Origin: CALJEL01 sp041082235
Lineage (GTDB): Bacteria > Nitrospirota > Thermodesulfovibrionia > Thermodesulfovibrionales > CALJEL01
DNA length: 52,736 nt
NCBI GenBank assembly: GCA_041082235.1
Contig: JBDOIG010000091.1
Location: 1-52,736, forward strand
Reading direction: 5' to 3'
This document shows positions 15,683 through 23,539 of the stretch, piece by piece; the first letter of the stretch is position 1; each line of letters begins with the position of its first letter. The notes under the pieces are model-generated. The model searched no databases. It saw only the letters and a program-made list of their open reading frames with translations, and was not told the origin of the DNA. A program made the translations under genes and the position numbers.

Positions 15683-16599
15683 ACAGGCACGGCTATTCTT
15701 GATATTATTTCTCTTATAATTTCTGTGGCATCAGTAATATATGTCTTTGTCTTGAGTATTATCCTGTGACCAAAGACAAGTGGAGCCACGATTTTTATAT
15801 CATCAGGAGTTACAAAGTTCCTTCCACTAAAAAAGGCATGGGCCCTTGCTGCCTGAAGGCAAAACTGTCCACCCCTGGGGCTGACACCAAGCCTTATCAT
15901 ATCATGTCTTCTTGTTGCAAGTATAATCTCATGAAGATATTTAAGTATATCATCATGGACCTTTACCTCTGAGACAGCTGTCTGCATCCTCATAATCTCA
16001 TCAGCTCCTATTACTGGAGAGAGCCTTTCTATCTCTTCAAATCTTGAACCTTTGAGAAGTGCTTTTTTCTCAAAGTCAGGTTCAGGATAGCCAATCCTGA
16101 GATGCATCATGAACCTGTCAAGCTGACTTTCCGGTAATGGGAAGGTTCCGTAATATTCAATTGGATTTTGTGTGGCAATAATCATGAATGGTTCCGGAAT
16201 TTCATAGGTTTTCCTGTCAACAGAGACCTTTCTTTCATTCATTGCCTCAAGAAGGGCTGACTGGGTCTTTGGATTTGTCCTGTTTATCTCATCAGCAAGG
16301 ACAATATTGGCAAATATAGGTCCTGGTTTAAATTCAAAGTCTCTCTTTTCAGGGTTGTAGACATTTACTCCAATAATATCTGATGGAAGAAGGTCACTTG
16401 TAAACTGTATCCTCTGGAATGTGCAGCTTGTAGCTTTTGCAAGGGCGTAGGCAAGGGTGGTCTTTCCAACACCGGGTATATCCTCAATAAGGAGATGACC
16501 TTTTGCAAGGAGGGTTACGATGCAGAATTTTGTAACATCCTCCTTTCCGAGGATAATGGAGTCAAGGGTGGATTTCAGCCTTTTAAGAGATTCATTCAT
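15679..16599 (-). CDS. MoxR family AAA+ ATPase
   Basis: 306 residues, a normal MoxR length. Walker A is IPGVGKTTLA (about 42-51), Walker B VLADEINR (about 106-113), sensor 1 ATQNP, and the family-typical PLPESQLDRFMM. C-terminal lid domain includes SPRGGQFCLQAARAHAF. It is a cytoplasmic chaperone-like ATPase that works with the DUF58 and transglutaminase proteins of the same operon. 4-bp overlaps with both neighbours. Confidence 0.95.
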   Translation of the reverse strand: MNESLKRLKSTLDSIILGKEDVTKFCIVTLLAKGHLLIEDIPGVGKTTLAYALAKATSCTFQRIQFTSDLLPSDIIGVNVYNPEKRDFEFKPGPIFANIVLADEINRTNPKTQSALLEAMNERKVSVDRKTYEIPEPFMIIATQNPIEYYGTFPLPESQLDRFMMHLRIGYPEPDFEKKALLKGSRFEEIERLSPVIGADEIMRMQTAVSEVKVHDDILKYLHEIILATRRHDMIRLGVSPRGGQFCLQAARAHAFFSGRNFVTPDDIKIVAPLVFGHRIILKTKTYITDATEIIREIISRIAVPV

Positions 16600-17654
16600 A
16601 TTACCTCAAGTTCCTTTGATAGATTGGTGAGTATCTCTGAACCATCTTTTTTTACAGATACCATATCTTCTATCCTCACCCCTCCGATATTGCTCAGATA
16701 TATCCCTGGTTCCACTGTAAAGACCATACCCGGTTTCAGCCTTTCCTTTCCTGTCATACTGATCACAGGTAGTTCATGTATATCAAGCCCAACTCCATGA
16801 CCGGTAGAATGACCAAAGGCCTTCCCATAACCCTCTTTCTCAATTGCCATCCTTGCCTTCTGATCAATCTTAAAGGTGGTAATACCTGGTTTTACTACCA
16901 AGAGGGCCTCTTCCTGTGCCCTCTTAACAATATTGTATATCCGCTTTTTTTGTTCTAAATATGGGTCATCAGAAACTGGTTTAATCAAAAATGTCCTTGT
17001 CATATCACAGAAATATCCATCAGCCTCAGCACCCCAGTCAATAACAACAAGATCACCGGGTGATATTTTTTTCATTGATGACCTTGCATGAGGCATGGCT
17101 GAATTTTCTCCAGATGCAACAATTACTTCAAAAGGAAGATTCCCTGAGCCAAGTTTTTTTATCTGGTATTCAAGCTCTGTGGCTATATCCCGTTCCTTAA
17201 CACCTGGCTTGATCAGTTCTTTTATCCTTAAAAATCCCTCTTCAGCCCTCTTGATTGCTATCTTAATCTTTTCTATTTCCTCCTGAGTTTTGATTTCCCT
17301 TAACTTCTGAAGATGTTTTTTTAGAGGTATAAGTCCTAAACCGAAATTCTTCAGCCTTTGAAAATTTTCATAGCTTATAGCAGGCTCAAAGGCGAGCCTT
17401 TTAAGATTGAGCTTTGTAATTAGCTTTTTCAGACCGCTGAACCTTTTTTTCTCAATAACAATGTCCCAGGACTTAACCTCTTTTCCAGCCTGTTCCTTGT
17501 ATCTGAAATCAGTTATAAAAAAATTTGCTTTCCCTGTATAAAGGCAGATAGCTGATGAACCCGTGAACCCTGTAAAATATCTGATATTTTTAATATCCGT
17601 AAGTAGTATTGCATCTACATGAAGTGAGTTTTTGATCTTTTTAAGCCTGTCCAT
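16596..17654 (-). CDS. M24 family Xaa-Pro aminopeptidase/dipeptidase
   Basis: 352 residues: creatinase-type N-terminal domain (1-120) and pita-bread M24 catalytic domain. The five metal ligands are in place: Asp in VVIDWGAEADGYF, Asp in CDMTRTF, His in GHSTGHGVGLDIHE, Glu in TVEPGIY and Glu in VRIEDMV. It removes N-terminal residues before proline or splits Xaa-Pro dipeptides in the cytoplasm. It is the first gene of the minus-strand MoxR operon. A TGcTATACT extended -10 sits directly before the ATG, so the mRNA may be leaderless. Confidence 0.95.
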   Translation of the reverse strand: MDRLKKIKNSLHVDAILLTDIKNIRYFTGFTGSSAICLYTGKANFFITDFRYKEQAGKEVKSWDIVIEKKRFSGLKKLITKLNLKRLAFEPAISYENFQRLKNFGLGLIPLKKHLQKLREIKTQEEIEKIKIAIKRAEEGFLRIKELIKPGVKERDIATELEYQIKKLGSGNLPFEVIVASGENSAMPHARSSMKKISPGDLVVIDWGAEADGYFCDMTRTFLIKPVSDDPYLEQKKRIYNIVKRAQEEALLVVKPGITTFKIDQKARMAIEKEGYGKAFGHSTGHGVGLDIHELPVISMTGKERLKPGMVFTVEPGIYLSNIGGVRIEDMVSVKKDGSEILTNLSKELEVI

Positions 17655-17659
17655 AAATT

Positions 17660-17668
17660 AGTATAGCA
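17660..17668 (-). promoter_or_regulatory. extended -10 promoter of the peptidase-moxR operon
   Basis: On the minus strand TGCTATACT occupies 17668-17660. A start about 7 nt downstream would fall on or next to the A of the ATG at 17654. There is no clear -35 element, as expected for an extended -10 promoter. Confidence 0.5.
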
Positions 17669-17739
17669 TACCATCAATTATCTCATTGAGCCACTCAAAG
17701 ATAGAGAAGCTGAAAATATTATTAAGACATAAGGTTCAG

Positions 17740-17764
17740 GTTACACCTGTTACATATTGTTACA
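17740..17764 (+). promoter_or_regulatory. three GTTACA direct repeats (operator candidate)
   Basis: GTTACA occurs at 17740, 17749 and 17759, one helical turn apart, directly before a TTGACT -35 box. The register suggests side-by-side binding of an activator or repressor of the kinase/sigma-54 activator operon. Confidence 0.45.
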
Positions 17765-17768
17765 AGTA

Positions 17769-17795
17769 TTGACTTTTTAAATAAAATTCTATAAC
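17769..17795 (+). promoter_or_regulatory. promoter of the histidine kinase / NtrC-type regulator pair
   Basis: TTGACT (17769-17774) and TATAAC (17790-17795) with a short 15-bp spacer. The predicted start (about 17802) is nearly at the kinase ATG (17804). The short spacing suggests dependence on an activator bound at the GTTACA repeats. Confidence 0.45.
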
Positions 17796-17803
17796 TTATA
17801 CTC

Positions 17804-18802
17804 ATGAGAGGGGGAGAGAGGATTACATTAATTATTGATAAAAATTTAAAGATTACAAACTATAAGACTAATTTCAGATGTCTCAATGAGACGGAACTGA
17901 AAGGAAAAAAATATTTTGAGGTCATACCCAAAATATATGTTGATAAAAAAGATGCTGTATTAAGTATATTTAAGGATAGCAAGAAGCTTTGTTTTAAGGA
18001 CATTACCTTTAATTGTTTTTTTGATAATACAAAGGCTGACATTTTTTTAGAACCAATAAGCCGTGGAAGGACAGAATTCGTAAAGATGACCATTCGCAAT
18101 TTTAGACCCTGTTCTTTTATAGAACAATATAATACATCCAAGAAATTTATAGACATAGGAAAGGTTGCATCATCCCTTGCCCATGGAGTCAGAAATCCAT
18201 TGAATGCCATAAAGGGTGCTATTATCTATATATATGAGAAATATAAGGATGATCAATCGCTTATGGAATTTTTGAAGATCATGAATGAAGAGATATCCCG
18301 TCTTGATAATTTTATATCAAGATTTCTGAGTACCTCTTTATCAAATACTGAGGTGGTTCCCCTTGATATAAACCGGCTTTTAAAAAAAATTGAACTTTAT
18401 ATTTCCTTTCAGACACATTCGCAAAATATCAGGACGATTTATGAATATAGACCTATCCCGATTCTAAAGCTTAACCCCTTTCAAATTGAGCAGGCAATAT
18501 TAAACATAGTTAATAATGCCATTGAGGCCATGACAGGGGGTGGTGAATTATGCATTAAGACCTATATAATGCATGAATTAAATGATGATTATGCTGTTAT
18601 TGAAGTATCTGATACCGGGATGGGTATGATAAGTAAAAAAATGCCTTGCAATTCAAATGGTACAGGTAGAGGATACGGCCTGTTTATCACCAGAGAGATA
18701 ATCAAGTATTATGGTGGCTATATTGAAATAAAGAGTTCAAAGGGTACAGGTAGCACTGTGAGATTATATCTTCCTATCAAAAATTTAAAATCAGGGCAAT
18801 GA
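17804..18802 (+). CDS. cytoplasmic NtrB-like sensor histidine kinase
   Basis: 332 residues, without transmembrane helices. The N-terminal 110 residues resemble a degenerate PAS domain. HisKA follows with His127 in SSLAHGVRNPLNA, where the usual acidic residue after His is Gly. HATPase_c has N-box NAIEAM, G1 DTGMGM and G2 GRGYGLFI. No ribosome site precedes the ATG. It is 1 bp from the sigma-54 activator gene, its obvious partner. Exosortase-A EPS loci often carry a kinase/regulator pair (PrsK/PrsR); PrsK proteins are much larger membrane proteins, so this kinase is a different architecture in a similar place. Confidence 0.9.
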   Translation: MRGGERITLIIDKNLKITNYKTNFRCLNETELKGKKYFEVIPKIYVDKKDAVLSIFKDSKKLCFKDITFNCFFDNTKADIFLEPISRGRTEFVKMTIRNFRPCSFIEQYNTSKKFIDIGKVASSLAHGVRNPLNAIKGAIIYIYEKYKDDQSLMEFLKIMNEEISRLDNFISRFLSTSLSNTEVVPLDINRLLKKIELYISFQTHSQNIRTIYEYRPIPILKLNPFQIEQAILNIVNNAIEAMTGGGELCIKTYIMHELNDDYAVIEVSDTGMGMISKKMPCNSNGTGRGYGLFITREIIKYYGGYIEIKSSKGTGSTVRLYLPIKNLKSGQ

Positions 18803-18803
18803 T

Positions 18804-20138
18804 ATGATAGGAGAAATATTAATTGTGGATGATGAGCCCAATGCTATTAAGGTTCTATCAGCTATCCTGTCTGAAGAAGGATATTATGTAGAGGGAGCAT
18901 ATAATGTTGAAAGGGCCCTTGAGATTCTTAAACAAAAGGATTTTGATTGTATCATTACTGATTTAAGAATGCCAGATAAGGACGGGATGGTCTTGTTTGA
19001 GCAGATTAACCTTCACTATCCTCACATCCCTGTTATTTTTTTGACTGCTTACGGGACTGTTGAACATGCAGTTTCTGCCTTACAGCTTGGTGCCTTTTAT
19101 TATTTTATAAAGCCCCCTGATTATACAAAACTTAAACAGATATTAACAAAGGCTATTGAGGAAAAAAGATTAAGAAGCAGTTTATTTTCAATAAAATATG
19201 AAGAGTATGGTATTGTTGGTGAAAGCAAAGAAATTAAAAAGGTATTAAGCCTAATTGATTCTATTAAGAATTCATCCTGTAATGTTTTAATTTCTGGAGA
19301 GACGGGAACGGGTAAAGAATTAGTTGCAAGGATGTTGCATTACACAAGTTGCAGAAAAATAAAGCCTTTTATTGTTGTAAATTGTGCTGCAATCCCGAAG
19401 GAGCTTTTGGAGTCAGAACTCTTTGGACATGAAAGAGGAGCTTTTACCGGTGCGGTTTCAAGGAGGATAGGTCGCTTTGAGGAGGTATCATCTGGTACCT
19501 TATTGCTTGATGAAATAGGTGAACTTGATTTGCCCTTGCAGGCAAAATTGCTGAGGGTATTGCAGGAAAAGGAAATAGAGAGACTGGGGAGTAATAAAAA
19601 AATAAAGGTGGATTTCAGACTTATATGCTCCACAAATCGTGATCTTGAAGTGGAAGTTAAAAAGGGAAATTTTAGAGAAGATCTCTATTACCGTATAAAT
19701 GTATTTCAGATAAAATTACCGCCCTTAAGAGATAGAAAAGAGGATATTCCTTTGCTGGCAGACTTTTTCTTAAAACAATTCTCATGCAGGGAAAAGAAGA
19801 AACTTTCTTTTTCAAAAGAAGTGTTAGATATATTTGAAAAGTTCCGCTGGCCCGGTAATGTAAGACAATTAAAAAATATTATTGAGAGGGCGGTAGTCCT
19901 TGCAAGGGGCAGAGAGATCACGACAAAGGAACTTCCCCCTGAAATTGTTAATACTCAATATGATGAAAAGGCCAAAAAAATTTCTTCTTTAAAAGATCTG
20001 GAGCTTCTGGCTATAAAGGATACACTTATAAAGTGTAATGGAAATAAGTCTAAGGCTGCAAGGATGCTCGGTATTTCCCGCAAGACCCTTTATAAAAGAT
20101 TGAATGAACTTGCAAGTGTTTCCAGAGGAAACATATAA
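18804..20138 (+). CDS. sigma-54-dependent response regulator (NtrC family)
   Basis: 444 residues. Receiver domain with acidic pocket DD9-10, phosphoacceptor Asp53 and Lys103; AAA+ domain with Walker A GETGTGKE (165-172), the sigma-54 contact loop GAFTGA (212-217), Walker B TLLLDEIGEL and R-fingers; C-terminal Fis-type helix-turn-helix (NKSKAARMLGISRKTLYKRL). All residues needed for phosphorylation-dependent open-complex formation with RNA polymerase-sigma-54 are present. The best sigma-54 promoter in the window lies 200 bp downstream, before the EPS locus, making that locus its likely target. Confidence 0.96.
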   Translation: MIGEILIVDDEPNAIKVLSAILSEEGYYVEGAYNVERALEILKQKDFDCIITDLRMPDKDGMVLFEQINLHYPHIPVIFLTAYGTVEHAVSALQLGAFYYFIKPPDYTKLKQILTKAIEEKRLRSSLFSIKYEEYGIVGESKEIKKVLSLIDSIKNSSCNVLISGETGTGKELVARMLHYTSCRKIKPFIVVNCAAIPKELLESELFGHERGAFTGAVSRRIGRFEEVSSGTLLLDEIGELDLPLQAKLLRVLQEKEIERLGSNKKIKVDFRLICSTNRDLEVEVKKGNFREDLYYRINVFQIKLPPLRDRKEDIPLLADFFLKQFSCREKKKLSFSKEVLDIFEKFRWPGNVRQLKNIIERAVVLARGREITTKELPPEIVNTQYDEKAKKISSLKDLELLAIKDTLIKCNGNKSKAARMLGISRKTLYKRLNELASVSRGNI

Positions 20139-20179
20139 TATTAAAACTGACTATTATCTGCATAAACCCTTTCTTCTAT

Positions 20180-20200
20180 TGTAACTAATGGAAACAGTTA
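20180..20200 (+). promoter_or_regulatory. inverted repeat, possible upstream activator site
   Basis: TAACT (20182-20186) and AGTTA (20196-20200) form an inverted repeat with 9-bp spacing about 150 bp upstream of the sigma-54 promoter. That distance is usual for enhancer-type NtrC sites. The left arm includes TGTAAC, the complement of the GTTACA units seen before the kinase gene. Confidence 0.3.
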
Positions 20201-20333
20201 AATTCCGCATGATTACAAAATTTTTTCAGCCCTGTATCTTAAAGCTACAATTTTAGTTTTAAACCTTGACGTTAATTAAAAAATCAAATTCCATTTGTAT
20301 TTGTTTTATCAAGACTTTTCTATAGTTATTAAT

Positions 20334-20352
20334 ACTGGCATTATATTTGCTT
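20334..20352 (+). promoter_or_regulatory. sigma-54 promoter (-24/-12) of the EPS locus
   Basis: CTGGCATTATATTTGCTT contains GG at 20337-20338 and GC at 20349-20350, exactly 10 bp apart, with the preferred TGGCA and TTTGCT contexts. The predicted start is about 20362, three bases before the ATG at 20365. It lies directly downstream of a gene for a sigma-54 activator. Confidence 0.75.
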
Positions 20353-20364
20353 CTTTATATTTCA

Positions 20365-20739
20365 ATGCATAAAAAGATATTGATAATTGATGAATATGGA
20401 TTTTCAAAAATATGCGCCGCAATTTTGGGTAGTATTGGATATGAGGTTGAGACATTTTCAATAATTAATGATAATATTGCTTCAAAACTTAATGGATATG
20501 AATTTGGTCTTATTATAACGAGTTATCCTTATGGAGCTGTTTATTTTAATGAAATCAAAAACAAGAGCATACCGATTCTTGTATTGACAGATAATATTGA
20601 CCAGACTTTATTAAAGTGGTTAAATGATTTTAATTCATCATATTGTATGATAAAGCCCCTGGATTATCAGAAATTTAAATCCATTATTCAAAGGGTTTTA
20701 GATGGAGATATAAATATCCATGGATACAGCATATTATGA
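20365..20739 (+). CDS. stand-alone pseudo-receiver protein
   Basis: 124 residues with the receiver fold order: ILIID strand (residues 5-9), helices and LIITS strand, IPILVLTD, and IKPLD with Lys97. The position of the phosphoacceptor Asp is Ser53 (LIITSYPYG), and the acidic pair near the N-terminus is reduced to DE, so it cannot take phosphate in the usual way. I start it at ATG 20365; an upstream TTG at 20347 would lie inside the sigma-54 promoter. It is the first gene after that promoter and the stop touches the sugar transferase gene. It could be a phosphorylation-independent partner of the kinase or of the EPS machinery. Confidence 0.75.
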   Translation: MHKKILIIDEYGFSKICAAILGSIGYEVETFSIINDNIASKLNGYEFGLIITSYPYGAVYFNEIKNKSIPILVLTDNIDQTLLKWLNDFNSSYCMIKPLDYQKFKSIIQRVLDGDINIHGYSIL

Positions 20740-22098
20740 GTGGATATGAATAAGGTAATCCTTCTTATAGCGGGAGATGTCTTCTTATCAATTCTTGGTT
20801 TTTTGACAGCCTTTCTGGTGAGATTCGGCACATTTAACATTGCCGGATTTGTGGAAAAGCCGGTAGCAAAAATTTTATTGTTTACATTTATTGTTATAAC
20901 AGTATCTTTTTTCGCTGAACTCTATAATTCAGGTAATGATTCCAAGAAAATAATTTTTTTAAAAATATTTATATGTGCCATCCTGTCTTTGATTATTTTA
21001 TCATCACTTTTTTACATAGTACCATTTTTTATGATGGGACGTGGCCTTTTAGGAATTGCAATATTTTCATTCGGTATATATCAATTTTTGTGGCATACAA
21101 GCTGGCTCTTATTATTGGATATACCTATCCTTGCAAAAAAAGTACTTATACTTGGCACCGGGCCTGTTGCGCATAAAATTGGTAATATCATTACCTCCAC
21201 CAATCACCAGTATGCCTTGGCTGGATATATACATTGTTCCTCCGATGCGATCTCGGTACCCGTAGATAAAGTTTTATGCAATGAAGAGAAACTCAGTGAA
21301 ACAGCAATAAGAGAGAAGGCTCACAAGGTGATAGTATCCATCAGCGAGCGGAGAGGTTCTTTGCCTTTAAGGGACCTGCTTGTTTGTAAATTCAGCGGCA
21401 TAGAAGTTCTTGATGCCCCTTCTTTTTATGAGCACCTGACAGGCAAGCTATTGATAGAAAATATCACACCGAGCTGGTTTATTTTTTCTAATGGTTTTAA
21501 GATAACTTTTCTAAAAAGGGTTTCAAAAAGAATAATTGATATTATTTTTGCTTTTATCATTTTAATTTTTACTTTTCCATTGATGCTCATAATTGCTCTG
21601 TTAATCAAGATTGATTCAAGAGGGCCTGTTTTTTACCGCCAGGTGAGAGTGGGAGAGAAAGAAAAAAATTTCGTGATGCTTAAATTTCGAACAATGCGTT
21701 CTGATGCTGAAAAAAATACAGGTCCTGTTTGGAGTCAGCGTAAGGATCCGAGGGTTACAAGGATTGGCAGGATATTAAGAAAGATGAGGTTGGATGAGCT
21801 ACCTCAGATATTTAATGTCATTAAGGGTGAAATGAGTTTTGTTGGACCCCGTCCGGAAAGACCGGAATTCGTGGAAAAACTCAAGCAGGAAATACCCTAT
21901 TATAGTGAAAGGCATTTTGTAAAGCCAGGTATCACTGGATGGGCGCAGATAAAATATCCTTATGGTTCGTCAGTGGAAGATGCGTTGGAAAAACTGAGAT
22001 TTGACCTTTTTTATATAAAGCATCTGTCTGTATTTTTCGATCTACTGATACTTATTGAAACAATCAAAGTGGTTCTTCTTGGCAGGGGAGGAAGGTGA
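20740..22098 (+). CDS. polyprenyl glycosylphosphotransferase, exosortase-A-system EpsB/WcaJ type
   Basis: 452 residues (GTG 20740; ATG 20746 is an equally good start). Four or so N-terminal transmembrane helices, a nucleotide-fold CoA-binding-like middle domain (KVLILGTGPVAHKIG), another membrane helix near 265 and the bacterial sugar transferase domain: KRIIDI, RQVRVGEKEKNFVMLKFRTM, RKMRLDELPQIFNVIKGEMSFVGPRPERPEF (family blocks) and PGITGWAQI. It places the first sugar phosphate on undecaprenyl phosphate at the cytoplasmic face, starting repeat-unit synthesis for this locus. Confidence 0.94.
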   Translation: MDMNKVILLIAGDVFLSILGFLTAFLVRFGTFNIAGFVEKPVAKILLFTFIVITVSFFAELYNSGNDSKKIIFLKIFICAILSLIILSSLFYIVPFFMMGRGLLGIAIFSFGIYQFLWHTSWLLLLDIPILAKKVLILGTGPVAHKIGNIITSTNHQYALAGYIHCSSDAISVPVDKVLCNEEKLSETAIREKAHKVIVSISERRGSLPLRDLLVCKFSGIEVLDAPSFYEHLTGKLLIENITPSWFIFSNGFKITFLKRVSKRIIDIIFAFIILIFTFPLMLIIALLIKIDSRGPVFYRQVRVGEKEKNFVMLKFRTMRSDAEKNTGPVWSQRKDPRVTRIGRILRKMRLDELPQIFNVIKGEMSFVGPRPERPEFVEKLKQEIPYYSERHFVKPGITGWAQIKYPYGSSVEDALEKLRFDLFYIKHLSVFFDLLILIETIKVVLLGRGGR

Positions 22099-22101
22099 TT
22101 T

Positions 22102-22605
22102 ATGATAGATAATAACTGGTATGCTGTGTATGTAAAGTCAAGACATGAATTTGTCACATATAATGAACTAATTCAAAAAAATATTGAAACCTTTTTACCT
22201 TTAGTAAAAATGTTGAGATACTGGCGGGATAGAAAAAAAATAATTGATGCCCCTCTTTTCCCTGGTTATATTTTTGTGTATCTACCCGCTGACCCACAAT
22301 ATTTTCTTTCAGTACTGAGGACGAAAGGCGTTGTGAGGTTTGTTGATTATGAATACGGAAAACCAGCCATTGTATCTTCTGAGGAGATTAAATCTCTTAA
22401 GATTTTATTGAATGGTGATGGAAATATAACAGTATATCCGGAATTACATGAAGGGGCAAGGGTGAGTATTAAGAGAGGTCCTCTTACAGGAGCGGAAGGT
22501 ATTATTCAGAGGAAAGAAGATCATTTTATATTTTTGGTTAACATAAATATCCTTGGCAGAAGCGTAGGCGTAAAACTTTACGGTTGCGATTTAGAGGCAT
22601 CTTAA
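22102..22605 (+). CDS. NusG-paralogue transcription antiterminator (RfaH/UpxY-like)
   Basis: 167 residues: NGN domain (WYAVYVKSRHEFVTYNEL through LFPGYIFVYL and TKGVVRFV) and a C-terminal KOW domain (GARVSIKRGPLTGAEGII). Paralogues of NusG placed at the head of long polysaccharide operons bind RNA polymerase at a leader element and carry it past terminators. The locus downstream runs about 25 kb on one strand, exactly the kind of unit such factors serve. A hairpin and an ops-like sequence lie in the 83-bp gap after it. Confidence 0.92.
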   Translation: MIDNNWYAVYVKSRHEFVTYNELIQKNIETFLPLVKMLRYWRDRKKIIDAPLFPGYIFVYLPADPQYFLSVLRTKGVVRFVDYEYGKPAIVSSEEIKSLKILLNGDGNITVYPELHEGARVSIKRGPLTGAEGIIQRKEDHFIFLVNINILGRSVGVKLYGCDLEAS

Positions 22606-22635
22606 CAAGAAAGTTTAATTAATTTTTAAAAAAAA

Positions 22636-22666
22636 TCAGTCCTGTGACTGAAGAGGCGGAGCATTG
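22636..22666 (+). promoter_or_regulatory. hairpin plus ops-like element, possible antiterminator recruitment site
   Basis: TCAGTC-CTGT-GACTGA (22636-22651) is a perfect 6-bp stem with a 4-nt loop. GGCGGAGCATTG (22655-22666) follows and resembles the enterobacterial ops element GGCGGTAGCNTG with one base missing. Position between the NusG paralogue and the export genes fits a recruitment site. Confidence 0.4.
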
Positions 22667-22688
22667 TTTAAAAGAGGGGTAAATTAAG

Positions 22689-23531
22689 ATGAAAAAAATT
22701 TTATTTTTAGTGGTCCTTATCTTCCTTATGGTCACTGCTGGTTCAATTAGTTATGGCGCCGCTGATGGAGATTATGTTATTGGAGAGGAAGATGTGCTCC
22801 GAATATCTGTATGGGGAAATCCTGAAATGACAGCTGAGCTTCCTGTCAGGCCTGATGGGAAAATATCCTTTTATCTTATCGGAGACATAAAGGTGGCTGG
22901 CAGAACGGCAATAGAAGTCAAAAAATTAATTGAGACTGAACTTTCTAAATACATCAAGGCACCTGTGGTAAATGTCATGGTAATTGCTATAAATAGTTAT
23001 AAGGTCTATGTTATAAACCAGGGAGGCACGATTTCTAGAGATACAGAAAGAGGTGTAACGGGAGTTATTCAATTAAGAAAAAAGACTACCCTGCTTCAAT
23101 TACTTTCTCAAATAGGTTCATTGGAGAATATTGATTTCCGTAACTCTTTAATAATTAGAAATGGCGAAAGATTAAATATTAATCTATTAAGCCTTATTAA
23201 TGGGGATTTAACCCAGGATATCCTGTTAAAACCAGGTGATATAGTTTTTCTTGCTGATAATTTTCATAATAGAATTAAGGTCATTGGGGCAATTAAAACT
23301 CCATCCATTATATCTTACAAAGAGGGTCTAACAGTAATGGATGCAATTTTACAGTGCGGTGGATTTACAGAATTTGCAAAACAAAATGATGTAATTATTG
23401 TACGAAAAGAGGAAGACGGTGTCAGGAGACTTGCAGTAAGAGCCGGAGACATATTAAACAAGGGAGAGTTAAATCAGGATATACCATTGAGGCCTGGTGA
23501 TACAATTATTGTTAAGACAGGGATATTTTAG
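22689..23531 (+). CDS. polysaccharide export protein (Wza-like, exosortase-A-associated)
   Basis: 280 residues with a Sec signal (about 1-23, cut near SYGA) and no lipobox. The Poly_export domain (DYVIGEEDVLRISVWGNPEM...VRPDGKISFYLIGDIKVAG) is followed by SLBB-type soluble ligand-binding beta-grasp repeats, the last ending RPGDTIIVKTGIF. It should form the periplasmic/outer-membrane conduit for the polymer. Next to the chain-length and kinase genes it makes a Wza-Wzz-Wzc-like export unit. Confidence 0.93.
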   Translation: MKKILFLVVLIFLMVTAGSISYGAADGDYVIGEEDVLRISVWGNPEMTAELPVRPDGKISFYLIGDIKVAGRTAIEVKKLIETELSKYIKAPVVNVMVIAINSYKVYVINQGGTISRDTERGVTGVIQLRKKTTLLQLLSQIGSLENIDFRNSLIIRNGERLNINLLSLINGDLTQDILLKPGDIVFLADNFHNRIKVIGAIKTPSIISYKEGLTVMDAILQCGGFTEFAKQNDVIIVRKEEDGVRRLAVRAGDILNKGELNQDIPLRPGDTIIVKTGIF

Positions 23532-23539
23532 GAGGAACG

